Under the pieces are notes generated by a model. The model saw nothing but the letters and a program-made list of their open reading frames with translations. It was not told the DNA's origin and did not search any database. From Pontimonas sp. (GTDB lineage Bacteria; Actinomycetota; Actinomycetes; Actinomycetales; Microbacteriaceae): 13,050 nt of DNA. The DNA lies in contig JALQXU010000015.1 in assembly GCA_023263045.1 (NCBI GenBank), positions 1 through 13,050 of the forward strand. The letters run 5' to 3'. Each line of letters opens with the position of its first letter. Within the stretch, counting starts at the first letter, position 1. Shown piece by piece: positions 1 through 6,551 of this stretch. Made by a program: the position numbers and the translations under genes.

Positions 1-117
1 TTGGCTGCGGTGCTCGTCGCTGTGGTGACCACCGTTCTCCTGGCGCAGCGAGAAATAGTTAGACCGGAAGTAACGGATCGATTCCCAGAGCCACAAACAG
101 CAGCGTCAAATAACTGA
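1..117 (+). CDS. Partial 3' end of a membrane protein, probably heme A synthase (COX15/CtaA)
   Basis: Frame 1 is open from the left edge to a TGA at 115-117 and encodes 38 residues. It begins with a strongly hydrophobic stretch (LAAVLVAVVTTVLLAQRE) that looks like the end of a last transmembrane helix, followed by a polar tail rich in Pro, Glu and Thr. The other two plus frames hit stops early and give no protein-like sequence. In several actinobacteria the heme A synthase gene ctaA sits tail-to-tail with ctaB, and a short hydrophilic C-terminal tail after the last helix fits that family. CtaA would convert the heme O made by CtaB into heme A for cytochrome oxidase. The reading frame overlaps the last 19 codons of ctaB on the other strand. 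Identity rests on context and one helix only; an unrelated membrane protein is possible. Confidence 0.45.
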   Translation: MAAVLVAVVTTVLLAQREIVRPEVTDRFPEPQTAASNN

Positions 118-973
118 TACTCGAGTTGAACACCCGCATGGGCGAGAGCTCATCGCCTCGCAGGGACCGCTGGTATAGCCGGTGCGATTCGAACAGGAAC
201 CACCCTCCCGCTGCCACAGCGACAACTGTGTAGAGGACACCCATGGGCGCAACCGGGATGAGCAACAGCGACGCAGCGACTGTTGCCCAGGCATAGAGAA
301 TCACCTGGAGGCCGACTGCGGGTGCATCTCGCACCACAGCGAGCATCGGGACATCCACCCGCGCGTAGTCGTCGCGATATTTCATCGACAGGGGCCAGTA
401 GTGCGGTGGAGTCCACAGGAACACGACCAAGAAGAGGATCCAGGCCTCAAGGCTCAACGAGCCGGTGACCGCGGACCAGCCAATCAGCACGGGGAAACAC
501 CCGGCAATACCTCCCCAAATGATGTTCTGCTCGCTTCTGCGCTTGAGCCACAGTGTGTAGACGAATACATAGAACAGAATTGCGGCCAGGGACAGAAGCG
601 CTGCGAGGGGTGTTGTGAAAATCCAGAGCCACACCACCGAGATAACGCCGAGCGCACTGGCAAACACCAGGGCTGCAGGTCCCGAAATCTCGCCCGTAAC
701 CAACGGTCGCGCGTTGGTGCGGCCCATGTGCTCGTCAATGTCTCTATCGATGAACATGTTGTAGGCATTAGCACTTCCAGCACTGAGCGCACCCCCCACC
801 ACTGTCGCCAGCACCAGCCAGAGATTGGGAATTCCTCGCTGCGCCAAAACCATGACCGGAACAGTCGTGACCAGCAGAAGCTCAATTACCCGGGGTTTTG
901 TGAGCGCGACATAGGAGCGCACGACACCGAGAACACTCCGTCGCAGTGGCGGAGCGCTGAGCGAGGAGGTCAT
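59..973 (-). CDS. ctaB: Protoheme IX farnesyltransferase (heme O synthase)
   Basis: A 304-residue integral membrane prenyltransferase of the UbiA superfamily that transfers a farnesyl group to heme B, giving heme O for cytochrome c oxidase assembly. The first polyprenyl-binding Asp-rich motif is clear: N69/N72 with D76, D78 and D80 (NAYNMFIDRDIDEHM), followed by RTNARPL at 85-91. The second conserved loop, YRDDYARVDVPML, lies at 199-211, just after the PPHYWPLSMK stretch. About eight or nine hydrophobic helices fill the rest. Length is normal for the family. The ATG at 973 follows an AAAGGA about 11 nt upstream. It is divergent from tkt, an arrangement common in actinobacteria, and its 3' end overlaps a likely ctaA tail on the plus strand. 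Recognition is secure. Confidence 0.95.
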   Translation of the reverse strand: MTSSLSAPPLRRSVLGVVRSYVALTKPRVIELLLVTTVPVMVLAQRGIPNLWLVLATVVGGALSAGSANAYNMFIDRDIDEHMGRTNARPLVTGEISGPAALVFASALGVISVVWLWIFTTPLAALLSLAAILFYVFVYTLWLKRRSEQNIIWGGIAGCFPVLIGWSAVTGSLSLEAWILFLVVFLWTPPHYWPLSMKYRDDYARVDVPMLAVVRDAPAVGLQVILYAWATVAASLLLIPVAPMGVLYTVVAVAAGGWFLFESHRLYQRSLRGDELSPMRVFNSSISYLTLLFVALGIDPLLPV

Positions 974-988
974 AGAGAAGAGTGTCCT

Positions 989-1017
989 TTGACTTGCACG
1001 ACGCCCCCAAGTGTAGA
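989..1017 (+). promoter_or_regulatory. Candidate upstream promoter for the tkt operon
   Basis: TTGACT at 989-994 (five of six to the sigma-70 type -35) is followed after exactly 17 nt by TGTAGA at 1012-1017, a weak -10. Transcription would start near 1024 and run toward tkt, giving a leader of about 120 nt that includes the AAGGAG at 1031-1036 and the inverted repeat at 1059-1071. The -10 is poor, so this is only a candidate. The same interval must also hold the divergent ctaB promoter. Confidence 0.22.
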
Positions 1018-1053
1018 GAAGAAATCCTTCAAGGAGCTGAGTGCGTCACGGGC

Positions 1054-1081
1054 GAGAAGCCGAAAGTCGGCTCGTTATACT
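1054..1081 (+). promoter_or_regulatory. Inverted repeat and -10 element upstream of tkt
   Basis: GCCGA at 1059-1063 and TCGGC at 1067-1071 form a perfect 5-bp inverted repeat around the centre AAG; a flanking CGA (1054-1056 region) and TCG (1072-1074) can extend it with a bulge. Five nucleotides after the repeat comes TATACT at 1076-1081, a good -10 hexamer (five of six to TATAAT). No recognisable -35 sits 17 nt upstream. The repeat occupies the spacer, where an activator or repressor could bind. If transcription starts at about 1088 the tkt start must be 1119 or 1143, not 1041. If transcription starts further upstream, the repeat would instead be a leader hairpin. Confidence 0.3.
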
Positions 1082-1142
1082 CGACAGCGATGGGCCGTAT
1101 GTTGAGCCCCACCGAGCGATGTCTAAAGGATGGCCCTCCCCT

Positions 1143-3233
1143 ATGGGATCAGTTTTCAGCGACCAGGACAGAAAAGCAGTAGATATCGCGAGGGTGCTGG
1201 CCGCTGATGCGGTGGAAAAGGCCGGTCACGGTCACCCCGGCACGGCGATCAGTCTTGCGCCCGTTGCGTACCTCCTGTTTCAGAAAGTCATGACGCTTGA
1301 CCCTTCAGATCCTCAGTGGCTGGGGCGGGACAGGTTCATCCTGTCGGCGGGGCACTCGTCCCTCACCCAATATGTCCAATTGTTCCTCGGAGGTTTTGGG
1401 CTCGAGCTGGACGACATCAAGGCTCTGCGGACCTGGGGTTCACTGACTCCCGGTCATCCGGAGTATGGACATACAGACCATGTGGAAATCACCACGGGGC
1501 CTCTCGGTCAGGGACTTGCCTCCGCAACGGGGTTTGCGTACGCGCAACGGTTTGAGCGCGGTCTTTTTGATCCGGACACATCACCCGGTGAGTCACCTTT
1601 CGACCATTTCGTCTATGTCATCGCGGGTGATGGTGACCTTCAGGAGGGAGTCTCGGCCGAGGCCGCCTCCTTGGCCGGGCACCAGGAGCTCGGGAACCTT
1701 ATCGTTTTGTATGACGCCAATCAAATCTCTATCGAAGACGACGTCGACATCGCCTTCAGCGAGGACGTCCAGGCCCGATACGAGGCGTATGGATGGGACG
1801 TCCACACCGTGGACTTCGGTTCAGCCGCGAATTACTCGGAGGACGTAGATGCCCTGCTTGCGGCCATTAACCGGGCCAAGGCGGACACACAACGCCCCTC
1901 CCTCATCGTTGTAAAGACCATCATCGGGTGGCCAGCCCCCCACAAGCAAAACACCGGCAAGATTCACGGCTCTGCTCTGGGTGCCGACGAGCTCGCGGCA
2001 CTCAAGACCGAGTTGGGGATGAATCCCGAAGAGTCGTTTGTGGTTCCCCCCGAGGTCCTCGAGCACACCCGGGCCCTAGGAGAGCGGTCTCGGCACACCC
2101 GCGAGGCATGGGATAAGTCGTTTTCTCAGTGGGCACAGAAGAATCCCGACAAAAAGGCTCTCTTGGACCGACTCCTGGCAGGAGAGCTTCCGGACCTTGA
2201 GGCCGTACTTCCGACCTTTGACGGGGTGGGATCCCTGGCGACCAGGGCCGCCTCCGGTCAGGTCTTGAACGCCCTTGCGAGTGTTCTCCCCGAGTTGTGG
2301 GGTGGCTCTGCGGATCTTGCAGACTCTAACCTCACGACGATTAAGGGACGCGCGTCCTTCGCCCCTGCTCATCACTCGACCAAGGAATTCCAGGCCGACC
2401 TCTACGGATCCGTGCTTCACTTTGGAATTCGTGAGCACGCCATGGGCTCCATCCTCAATGGAATCGCGCTACACGGGCCCACCAAGCCGTTTGGCGGTAC
2501 GTTCCTCATCTTCAGCGACTACATGCGACCGGCCGTCAGGCTCGCTGCACTGATGCGCGTACCCGCGAGGTATGTCTGGACCCACGATTCCATCGGTTTG
2601 GGTGAGGATGGCCCCACCCATCAACCGGTAGAACAACTCGCCACGTTGCGGGCGATTCCTGGGCTTGATCTCGTGCGTCCGGCTGACGCGCATGAGACCG
2701 CGTATGCCTGGAAGACCATGATCGAACGTCAGCACAATCCAGCAGGCATTGCGCTCACTCGACAGGGAATCCCCGTGCTGAAGCGTGGCGACGACGTCGC
2801 GGTGGGCTCGACACTCGCGCACGCCCGCCACACCGCACGGGGTGGATACGTTCTCGCTGAAGCCGAGGGTGAACTTCAGGTGATTCTGCTCGCAACGGGT
2901 TCCGAGGTGTCCATTGCGTTGTCAGCAAGGAGTGTCCTCCAGGAGGCAGGGATGGGCACTCGCGTGGTGTCGATGCCGTGTGTGGAATGGTTCGACGAGC
3001 AAGACGAGGCCTATCGCCACAAGGTTCTACCGCCGGAAGTGCGGGCCCGGGTTTCTATCGAGGCTGGCATTGCGCAAGGGTGGCATCGTTTCGTCGGTGA
3101 TACCGGACGGACTGTCGCCCTCGAGCACTTTGGCGCATCGGCCGACTATCAGCGTTTATATGAGGAATTCGGGCTCACCCCCGAAGCCGTGGTGACGGCA
3201 GCCAAGGAATCGTTGGCAGCGTCAGGAAAGTAG
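1143..3233 (+). CDS. tkt: Transketolase
   Basis: Thiamine-diphosphate enzyme of the non-oxidative pentose phosphate pathway, moving two-carbon ketol units between sugar phosphates in the cytoplasm. From the chosen start it has 696 residues, normal for the family. Visible hallmarks are AGHGHPGTA near the N terminus, ITTGPLGQGLA, the TPP/Mg-binding GDGDLQEG at 162-169, the second-domain DSIGLGEDGPTHQP at 482-495, and the LATGSEVSIA stretch opening the C-terminal domain. Start choice: ATG 1143 has AAAGGA at 1125-1130, 12 nt away, and gives the N-terminal length usual for actinobacterial Tkt. The frame is open further upstream, so ATG 1119 or GTG 1041 (with AAGGAG at 1031-1036) are alternatives adding 8 or 34 residues of poor family character. 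First gene of a tkt-tal-pgi operon. Confidence 0.96.
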   Translation: MGSVFSDQDRKAVDIARVLAADAVEKAGHGHPGTAISLAPVAYLLFQKVMTLDPSDPQWLGRDRFILSAGHSSLTQYVQLFLGGFGLELDDIKALRTWGSLTPGHPEYGHTDHVEITTGPLGQGLASATGFAYAQRFERGLFDPDTSPGESPFDHFVYVIAGDGDLQEGVSAEAASLAGHQELGNLIVLYDANQISIEDDVDIAFSEDVQARYEAYGWDVHTVDFGSAANYSEDVDALLAAINRAKADTQRPSLIVVKTIIGWPAPHKQNTGKIHGSALGADELAALKTELGMNPEESFVVPPEVLEHTRALGERSRHTREAWDKSFSQWAQKNPDKKALLDRLLAGELPDLEAVLPTFDGVGSLATRAASGQVLNALASVLPELWGGSADLADSNLTTIKGRASFAPAHHSTKEFQADLYGSVLHFGIREHAMGSILNGIALHGPTKPFGGTFLIFSDYMRPAVRLAALMRVPARYVWTHDSIGLGEDGPTHQPVEQLATLRAIPGLDLVRPADAHETAYAWKTMIERQHNPAGIALTRQGIPVLKRGDDVAVGSTLAHARHTARGGYVLAEAEGELQVILLATGSEVSIALSARSVLQEAGMGTRVVSMPCVEWFDEQDEAYRHKVLPPEVRARVSIEAGIAQGWHRFVGDTGRTVALEHFGASADYQRLYEEFGLTPEAVVTAAKESLAASGK

Positions 3234-3237
3234 AGAC

Positions 3238-4347
3238 ATGACATCCACACCTAGTTCTGCAGTGAGCCAAATTGGGGTCAGCATCTGGCTCGATGACCTC
3301 TCTAAGGACAGGCTCACCTCAGGCTCCTTGGCCTCTCTGATGGAGCACAACCATGTGGTGGGTGTGACGAGTAACCCGACCATCTTCGCGGGTGCTGTCT
3401 CCGGGAGCGACTCGTATAGCGGAGACCTCGCTGACCTTGCACGTGCGGGTGTCACACCCGAAGAGGCGGTGTTCGAGGTCATGATTCGCGACATACAAGG
3501 CGCCTGCGACCTGATGCGTTTTGTCTTCGACTCGACGGACGGGCAGGACGGACGGGTGTCTCTGGAGGTGTCTCCTCTGCTCGCTCATGACACCGCCGGC
3601 ACGGTTGAGCAAGCCAAGGACCTCTGGAACCGCGTGGACAGGCCAAACCTGATGATCAAGATTCCAGCGACGAAAGCTGGTCTGCCAGCTATCGCTGAGG
3701 TGATTGGTGAGGGAATCAGTGTCAACGTCACCCTTATCTTCAGTTTGGAGCGCTACGGCGAAGTCATTGACGCATACTTTGAGGGCATCGAGAAAGCTCA
3801 GACCGCTGGACACGCGTTGTCCGATATTCGCTCCGTGGCCTCGTTCTTTGTGTCCCGTGTGGACTCGGCTATTGATGCGAAGCTTGATGCACTCAACTCC
3901 GATGCTGCCTCGGCTGTCCGCTCCCTCTCCGCGGTCGCCAATGCCCGTCTTGCCTATGAGTTATTCGTCCAACGTCACAGTTCCGAGCGAGCGCAGGTTC
4001 TGAAACAGAACGGTATGAACCCTCAACGACCACTCTGGGCCTCCACCGGCGTCAAGGACCCCTCTCTACCGCCCGCCTACTATGTGACCGAACTCGCCGT
4101 GGCGGATGTCGTGAACACCATGCCCGAAAAGACCCTGATGGCCCTCGAGAGCGCCGGTGTTGTTGAGGGCGACCGAGTGACAGGGCATTTCGATGCAGCT
4201 CGAGAAACGCTGGCCGCAGTCGAGGACTTGGGTATTTCTCTCGCCGAGGTAACGGATGCTCTTGAGCACGATGGTGTCGAGAAGTTTGTTGAATCCTGGA
4301 GAGAGCTCCTCGAGACGGTAGCAACCGCCATGAAAGGATCTCCGTGA
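3238..4347 (+). CDS. tal: Transaldolase
   Basis: Class I aldolase-type enzyme that transfers dihydroxyacetone units between sedoheptulose 7-phosphate and glyceraldehyde 3-phosphate, linking the pentose phosphate pathway to glycolysis. The 369-residue length matches the longer actinobacterial/cyanobacterial-type transaldolases. Motifs: GVTSNPTIF at 42-50, DGRVSLEVSP at 104-113, the Schiff-base motif MIKIPAT with catalytic K141, NVTLIFS at 163-169, and WASTGVKDPS further on. Start ATG 3238 lies 4 bp after the tkt stop, with AGGAAAG inside the tkt end serving as ribosome binding site. The TGA stop overlaps the GTG of pgi (GTGA), so translation of the two is likely coupled. Nothing is missing from the active site as far as can be seen. 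Confidence 0.97.
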   Translation: MTSTPSSAVSQIGVSIWLDDLSKDRLTSGSLASLMEHNHVVGVTSNPTIFAGAVSGSDSYSGDLADLARAGVTPEEAVFEVMIRDIQGACDLMRFVFDSTDGQDGRVSLEVSPLLAHDTAGTVEQAKDLWNRVDRPNLMIKIPATKAGLPAIAEVIGEGISVNVTLIFSLERYGEVIDAYFEGIEKAQTAGHALSDIRSVASFFVSRVDSAIDAKLDALNSDAASAVRSLSAVANARLAYELFVQRHSSERAQVLKQNGMNPQRPLWASTGVKDPSLPPAYYVTELAVADVVNTMPEKTLMALESAGVVEGDRVTGHFDAARETLAAVEDLGISLAEVTDALEHDGVEKFVESWRELLETVATAMKGSP

Positions 4348-5894
4348 GCCTGTCGGTCGCCATCACGGAACCCCTGAACCAAGGTATTCGGAGTCGTTGC
4401 GAGGAGCGCGCTCAAGAGGGCTTTATGGAGTCTCTCTCGAAATCTGATTCGACGCTGTGGGGGGAATCGGCGCAAGCCGAGGCTTCAATCCGACTGGGGT
4501 GGACCGCTGACCCTCGTGTGTGGAGTGACCTTGCTTCGGAAGTTGCTGAGGTGCACAGAGACCTTATGGCTCGAGGAATCAATCGTGTAGTCCTGTGTGG
4601 AATGGGCGGGTCGTCCCTCGGGCCTGAGGTGATAGCGGCCACCCATAACCTGCCTCTGACCATCGTGGACTCCACTCATCCTGATGAGGTCTCGCACTCC
4701 GTGAACCAGGACCTCTCAGCCACTGTCGTGGTCGTATCGTCAAAATCTGGCGGAACTGTGGAGACTGATTCTCAAAAGAGGGCGTTTGAGGGCGCGTTGC
4801 GCTCCCAAGGGCTCGATCCGGCCGGGCACATGGTCGTGGTGAGTGATCCGGGTTCACCTCTCAGCATTTCGTCGCTGGAGGCTGGATATCGAGTTTTTGA
4901 TGGCGACCCAACCATCGGAGGCCGTTTTTCTGTCCTCTCCCCCTTTGGTCTCGTGCCTGCCGGGCTTGCGGGTCTCGACCTTGCCCGGTTCCTGGAGGCC
5001 GCGTCTGAGGGCTATGACCAGTGCATCACAACGGGCCCTGATAACCCAGCTCTCATGCTGGGAGTCGCTCTCGCGCAAGGCAATCCCCAGGTCAACAAAA
5101 TTCTCTACCGCTCTGATCCGAAGGCGCCTGGGTTTGGGGATTGGGTCGAGCAGTTGGTGGCGGAGTCAACGGGTAAAGATGGCGTAGGCATTCTGCCTGT
5201 GGTGGAATCCAGTCTTGAGCGCATCGACGATGGACTGAGTGTTGGGCCGAGTGGATCGAATAGTGACATTGAAGTATCGGGGTCTATCGCTCACCAAATG
5301 GTCCTGTGGGAGTACGCCACGGCGGTAGCCGGAGCGGAACTGGGAGTGAATCCTTTTGATCAGCCCAATGTGGAAAGCGCGAAAGTGGCGGCACGGGAAT
5401 TGCTCACTGCACCGACCCAGGAGACCCGTGTTGAGGACTCACTCGAGGGTCTCTCTGTATTCACCTCTGCCCCTGCCACAGCACCAACAAGTCTGAGCAG
5501 CATCCCGTCACTCCTGGGTGAGCTTGCGGGGCCACATGGCTATATCGCGCTGTGTGTTTTTGGTCCACGAGAGAGTGCCCACCTTTGGCGAGGGTGTGCG
5601 GATGCGCTAGAGCGCGCGACGGGACGACCCGTCACCGTGGGCTTTGGGCCACGCTTTTTGCACTCCACGGGGCAACTTCATAAAGGCGGTGCACCCGAGG
5701 GAGTATTTCTTCACATCATTCAGACACCCCAAGCAGAACTTGAGATTCCCGGTCGCGATTTCGACTTCTGGCAGCTTCTGCTCGCCCAAGCGCACGGCGA
5801 CGCTGAGGTGCTCGCACGAAGCGGGCAACCGGTGCTGAGCCTCACCGGCGACGCGTCAGACGTCACCCGCGTGAGGAAAGCGCTTCAGAGCTAG
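4344..5894 (+). CDS. pgi: Glucose-6-phosphate isomerase
   Basis: Interconverts glucose 6-phosphate and fructose 6-phosphate. The 516-residue protein has two sugar-isomerase (SIS) domains. Sugar-phosphate-binding loops are GMGGSSLG at 86-93 and SSKSGGTVET at 132-141. The family signature IGGRFSVLSPFGLVPAG is at 191-207, and a C-terminal STGQLHKGG with the conserved His and Lys is present. The SKSGGT form of the second loop (rather than SKTFTT as in E. coli Pgi) and the C-terminal tail resemble the isomerase half of natural transaldolase-Pgi fusion proteins, a judgement made from memory of those families. GTG start 4344 is preceded by AAAGGA with 5 nt spacing and overlaps the tal stop by 4 bp. 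Its TAG stop shares CTAG with the convergent rbpA. Last gene of the tkt-tal-pgi operon. Confidence 0.94.
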   Translation: MSLSVAITEPLNQGIRSRCEERAQEGFMESLSKSDSTLWGESAQAEASIRLGWTADPRVWSDLASEVAEVHRDLMARGINRVVLCGMGGSSLGPEVIAATHNLPLTIVDSTHPDEVSHSVNQDLSATVVVVSSKSGGTVETDSQKRAFEGALRSQGLDPAGHMVVVSDPGSPLSISSLEAGYRVFDGDPTIGGRFSVLSPFGLVPAGLAGLDLARFLEAASEGYDQCITTGPDNPALMLGVALAQGNPQVNKILYRSDPKAPGFGDWVEQLVAESTGKDGVGILPVVESSLERIDDGLSVGPSGSNSDIEVSGSIAHQMVLWEYATAVAGAELGVNPFDQPNVESAKVAARELLTAPTQETRVEDSLEGLSVFTSAPATAPTSLSSIPSLLGELAGPHGYIALCVFGPRESAHLWRGCADALERATGRPVTVGFGPRFLHSTGQLHKGGAPEGVFLHIIQTPQAELEIPGRDFDFWQLLLAQAHGDAEVLARSGQPVLSLTGDASDVTRVRKALQS

Positions 5895-6247
5895 AGACGG
5901 CCTTTGCGCTGGCGCAATTTTGTCAGCGCATCCTCGAGAATCTGCTTTGCCTCTTTGTCGGTGCGACGCTCCTTCACGTAGGCGAGGTGCGTCTTGTAGG
6001 GCTCATTAACAGGCAACTCGGGGGGATTGTCTTTGTCACGTCCCGCCGGTAACCCCGTGGTCGGTGAATCGATAATGTCGGGAATCTCGTCGGGTTCGAT
6101 CTGAGCCGAGAAGTATCGCACTGTCTCGTTCCCCATCGCATCCCAGTAGGAGACGGCAATGCGGTCCGCTTGAATTCCCCGGTCCTGCTCGCCCATAGGG
6201 CCTGAGCCGACACGGGTGCCTCTAATCGCGCTTCCGCCAGTTGCCAT
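5891..6247 (-). CDS. rbpA: RNA polymerase-binding protein RbpA
   Basis: Small (118-residue) actinobacterial transcription factor that binds RNA polymerase and the principal sigma factor and promotes open-complex formation. Parts in order: N-terminal tail with AIRGTRVGSGPMGE (7-20), a core domain of about residues 27-70, GLPAGRDKDNPP (65-76) leading to a linker, and the sigma-interaction helix region EPYKTHLAYVKERRTD (82-97). The cysteines of the Streptomyces-type core are absent: D36 stands where the first would be, and S61/T64 replace a CPxC pair; the protein has no cysteine at all. ATG 6247 has GAAGG about 9 nt upstream and lies 12 bp after secG, so it is probably the last gene of the gap-pgk-tpiA-secG-rbpA operon. 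Its stop is interlocked with that of pgi. Confidence 0.95.
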   Translation of the reverse strand: MATGGSAIRGTRVGSGPMGEQDRGIQADRIAVSYWDAMGNETVRYFSAQIEPDEIPDIIDSPTTGLPAGRDKDNPPELPVNEPYKTHLAYVKERRTDKEAKQILEDALTKLRQRKGRL

Positions 6248-6259
6248 AATCCAACCTTC

Positions 6260-6505
6260 CTAAATATCGAACCGTGTGAAGAGTCCGAGCACAACAATGC
6301 TCGACACCCACACCAGGGCTACCACGACAGTGATTCTGTTCAAGTTCCGTTCGGCAACACCGGAAGAGCCTAGGTTTGACGTCACTCCCCCGCCAAACAT
6401 GTCAGAAAGGCCGCCGCCTCGCCCGCGGTGTAAGAGGATCATCAGCGTCAGCAGAATGCTGGTCAGTGCCAGCAGCACTAAAAAGACGACGCGCAGAATT
6501 TCCAC
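6260..6505 (-). CDS. secG: Preprotein translocase subunit SecG
   Basis: An 81-residue membrane protein, accessory subunit of the SecYEG protein-export channel. Two hydrophobic helices (about residues 3-25 and 57-79) flank a short loop containing HRGRGGGLSDMFGGG at 26-40, the most recognisable part of SecG, followed by NLGSSGVAERNLNRIT. The start is GTG at 6505, with a strong GGGAGG at 6511-6516 spaced 5 nt; an ATG overlapping it by two bases is in another frame and soon meets a stop. In actinobacteria secG regularly follows tpiA, as here, and rbpA begins 12 bp downstream. Confidence 0.95.
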   Translation of the reverse strand: MEILRVVFLVLLALTSILLTLMILLHRGRGGGLSDMFGGGVTSNLGSSGVAERNLNRITVVVALVWVSSIVVLGLFTRFDI

Positions 6506-6528
6506 ATTAACCTCCCGAAACCCTCACC

Positions 6529-6534
6529 ACTATA
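6529..6534 (-). promoter_or_regulatory. Candidate -10 element for secG-rbpA
   Basis: On the minus strand this reads TATAGT, five of six to the -10 consensus, 23 nt upstream of the secG GTG and in the 46-bp gap after tpiA. A transcript would start about 6522, just ahead of the GGGAGG ribosome binding site. No convincing -35 is visible at 16-18 nt spacing, so it may be chance. It would give secG and rbpA a supply of mRNA separate from the glycolytic genes. Confidence 0.25.
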
Positions 6535-6551
6535 GACGCTGAGCGCGCGTT

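Noticed and set aside
182..1105. A 307-codon plus-strand frame antisense to ctaB
   Set aside because: Low-complexity charged product without hydrophobic core or motifs; ctaB in this place is beyond doubt, so this is a shadow frame.
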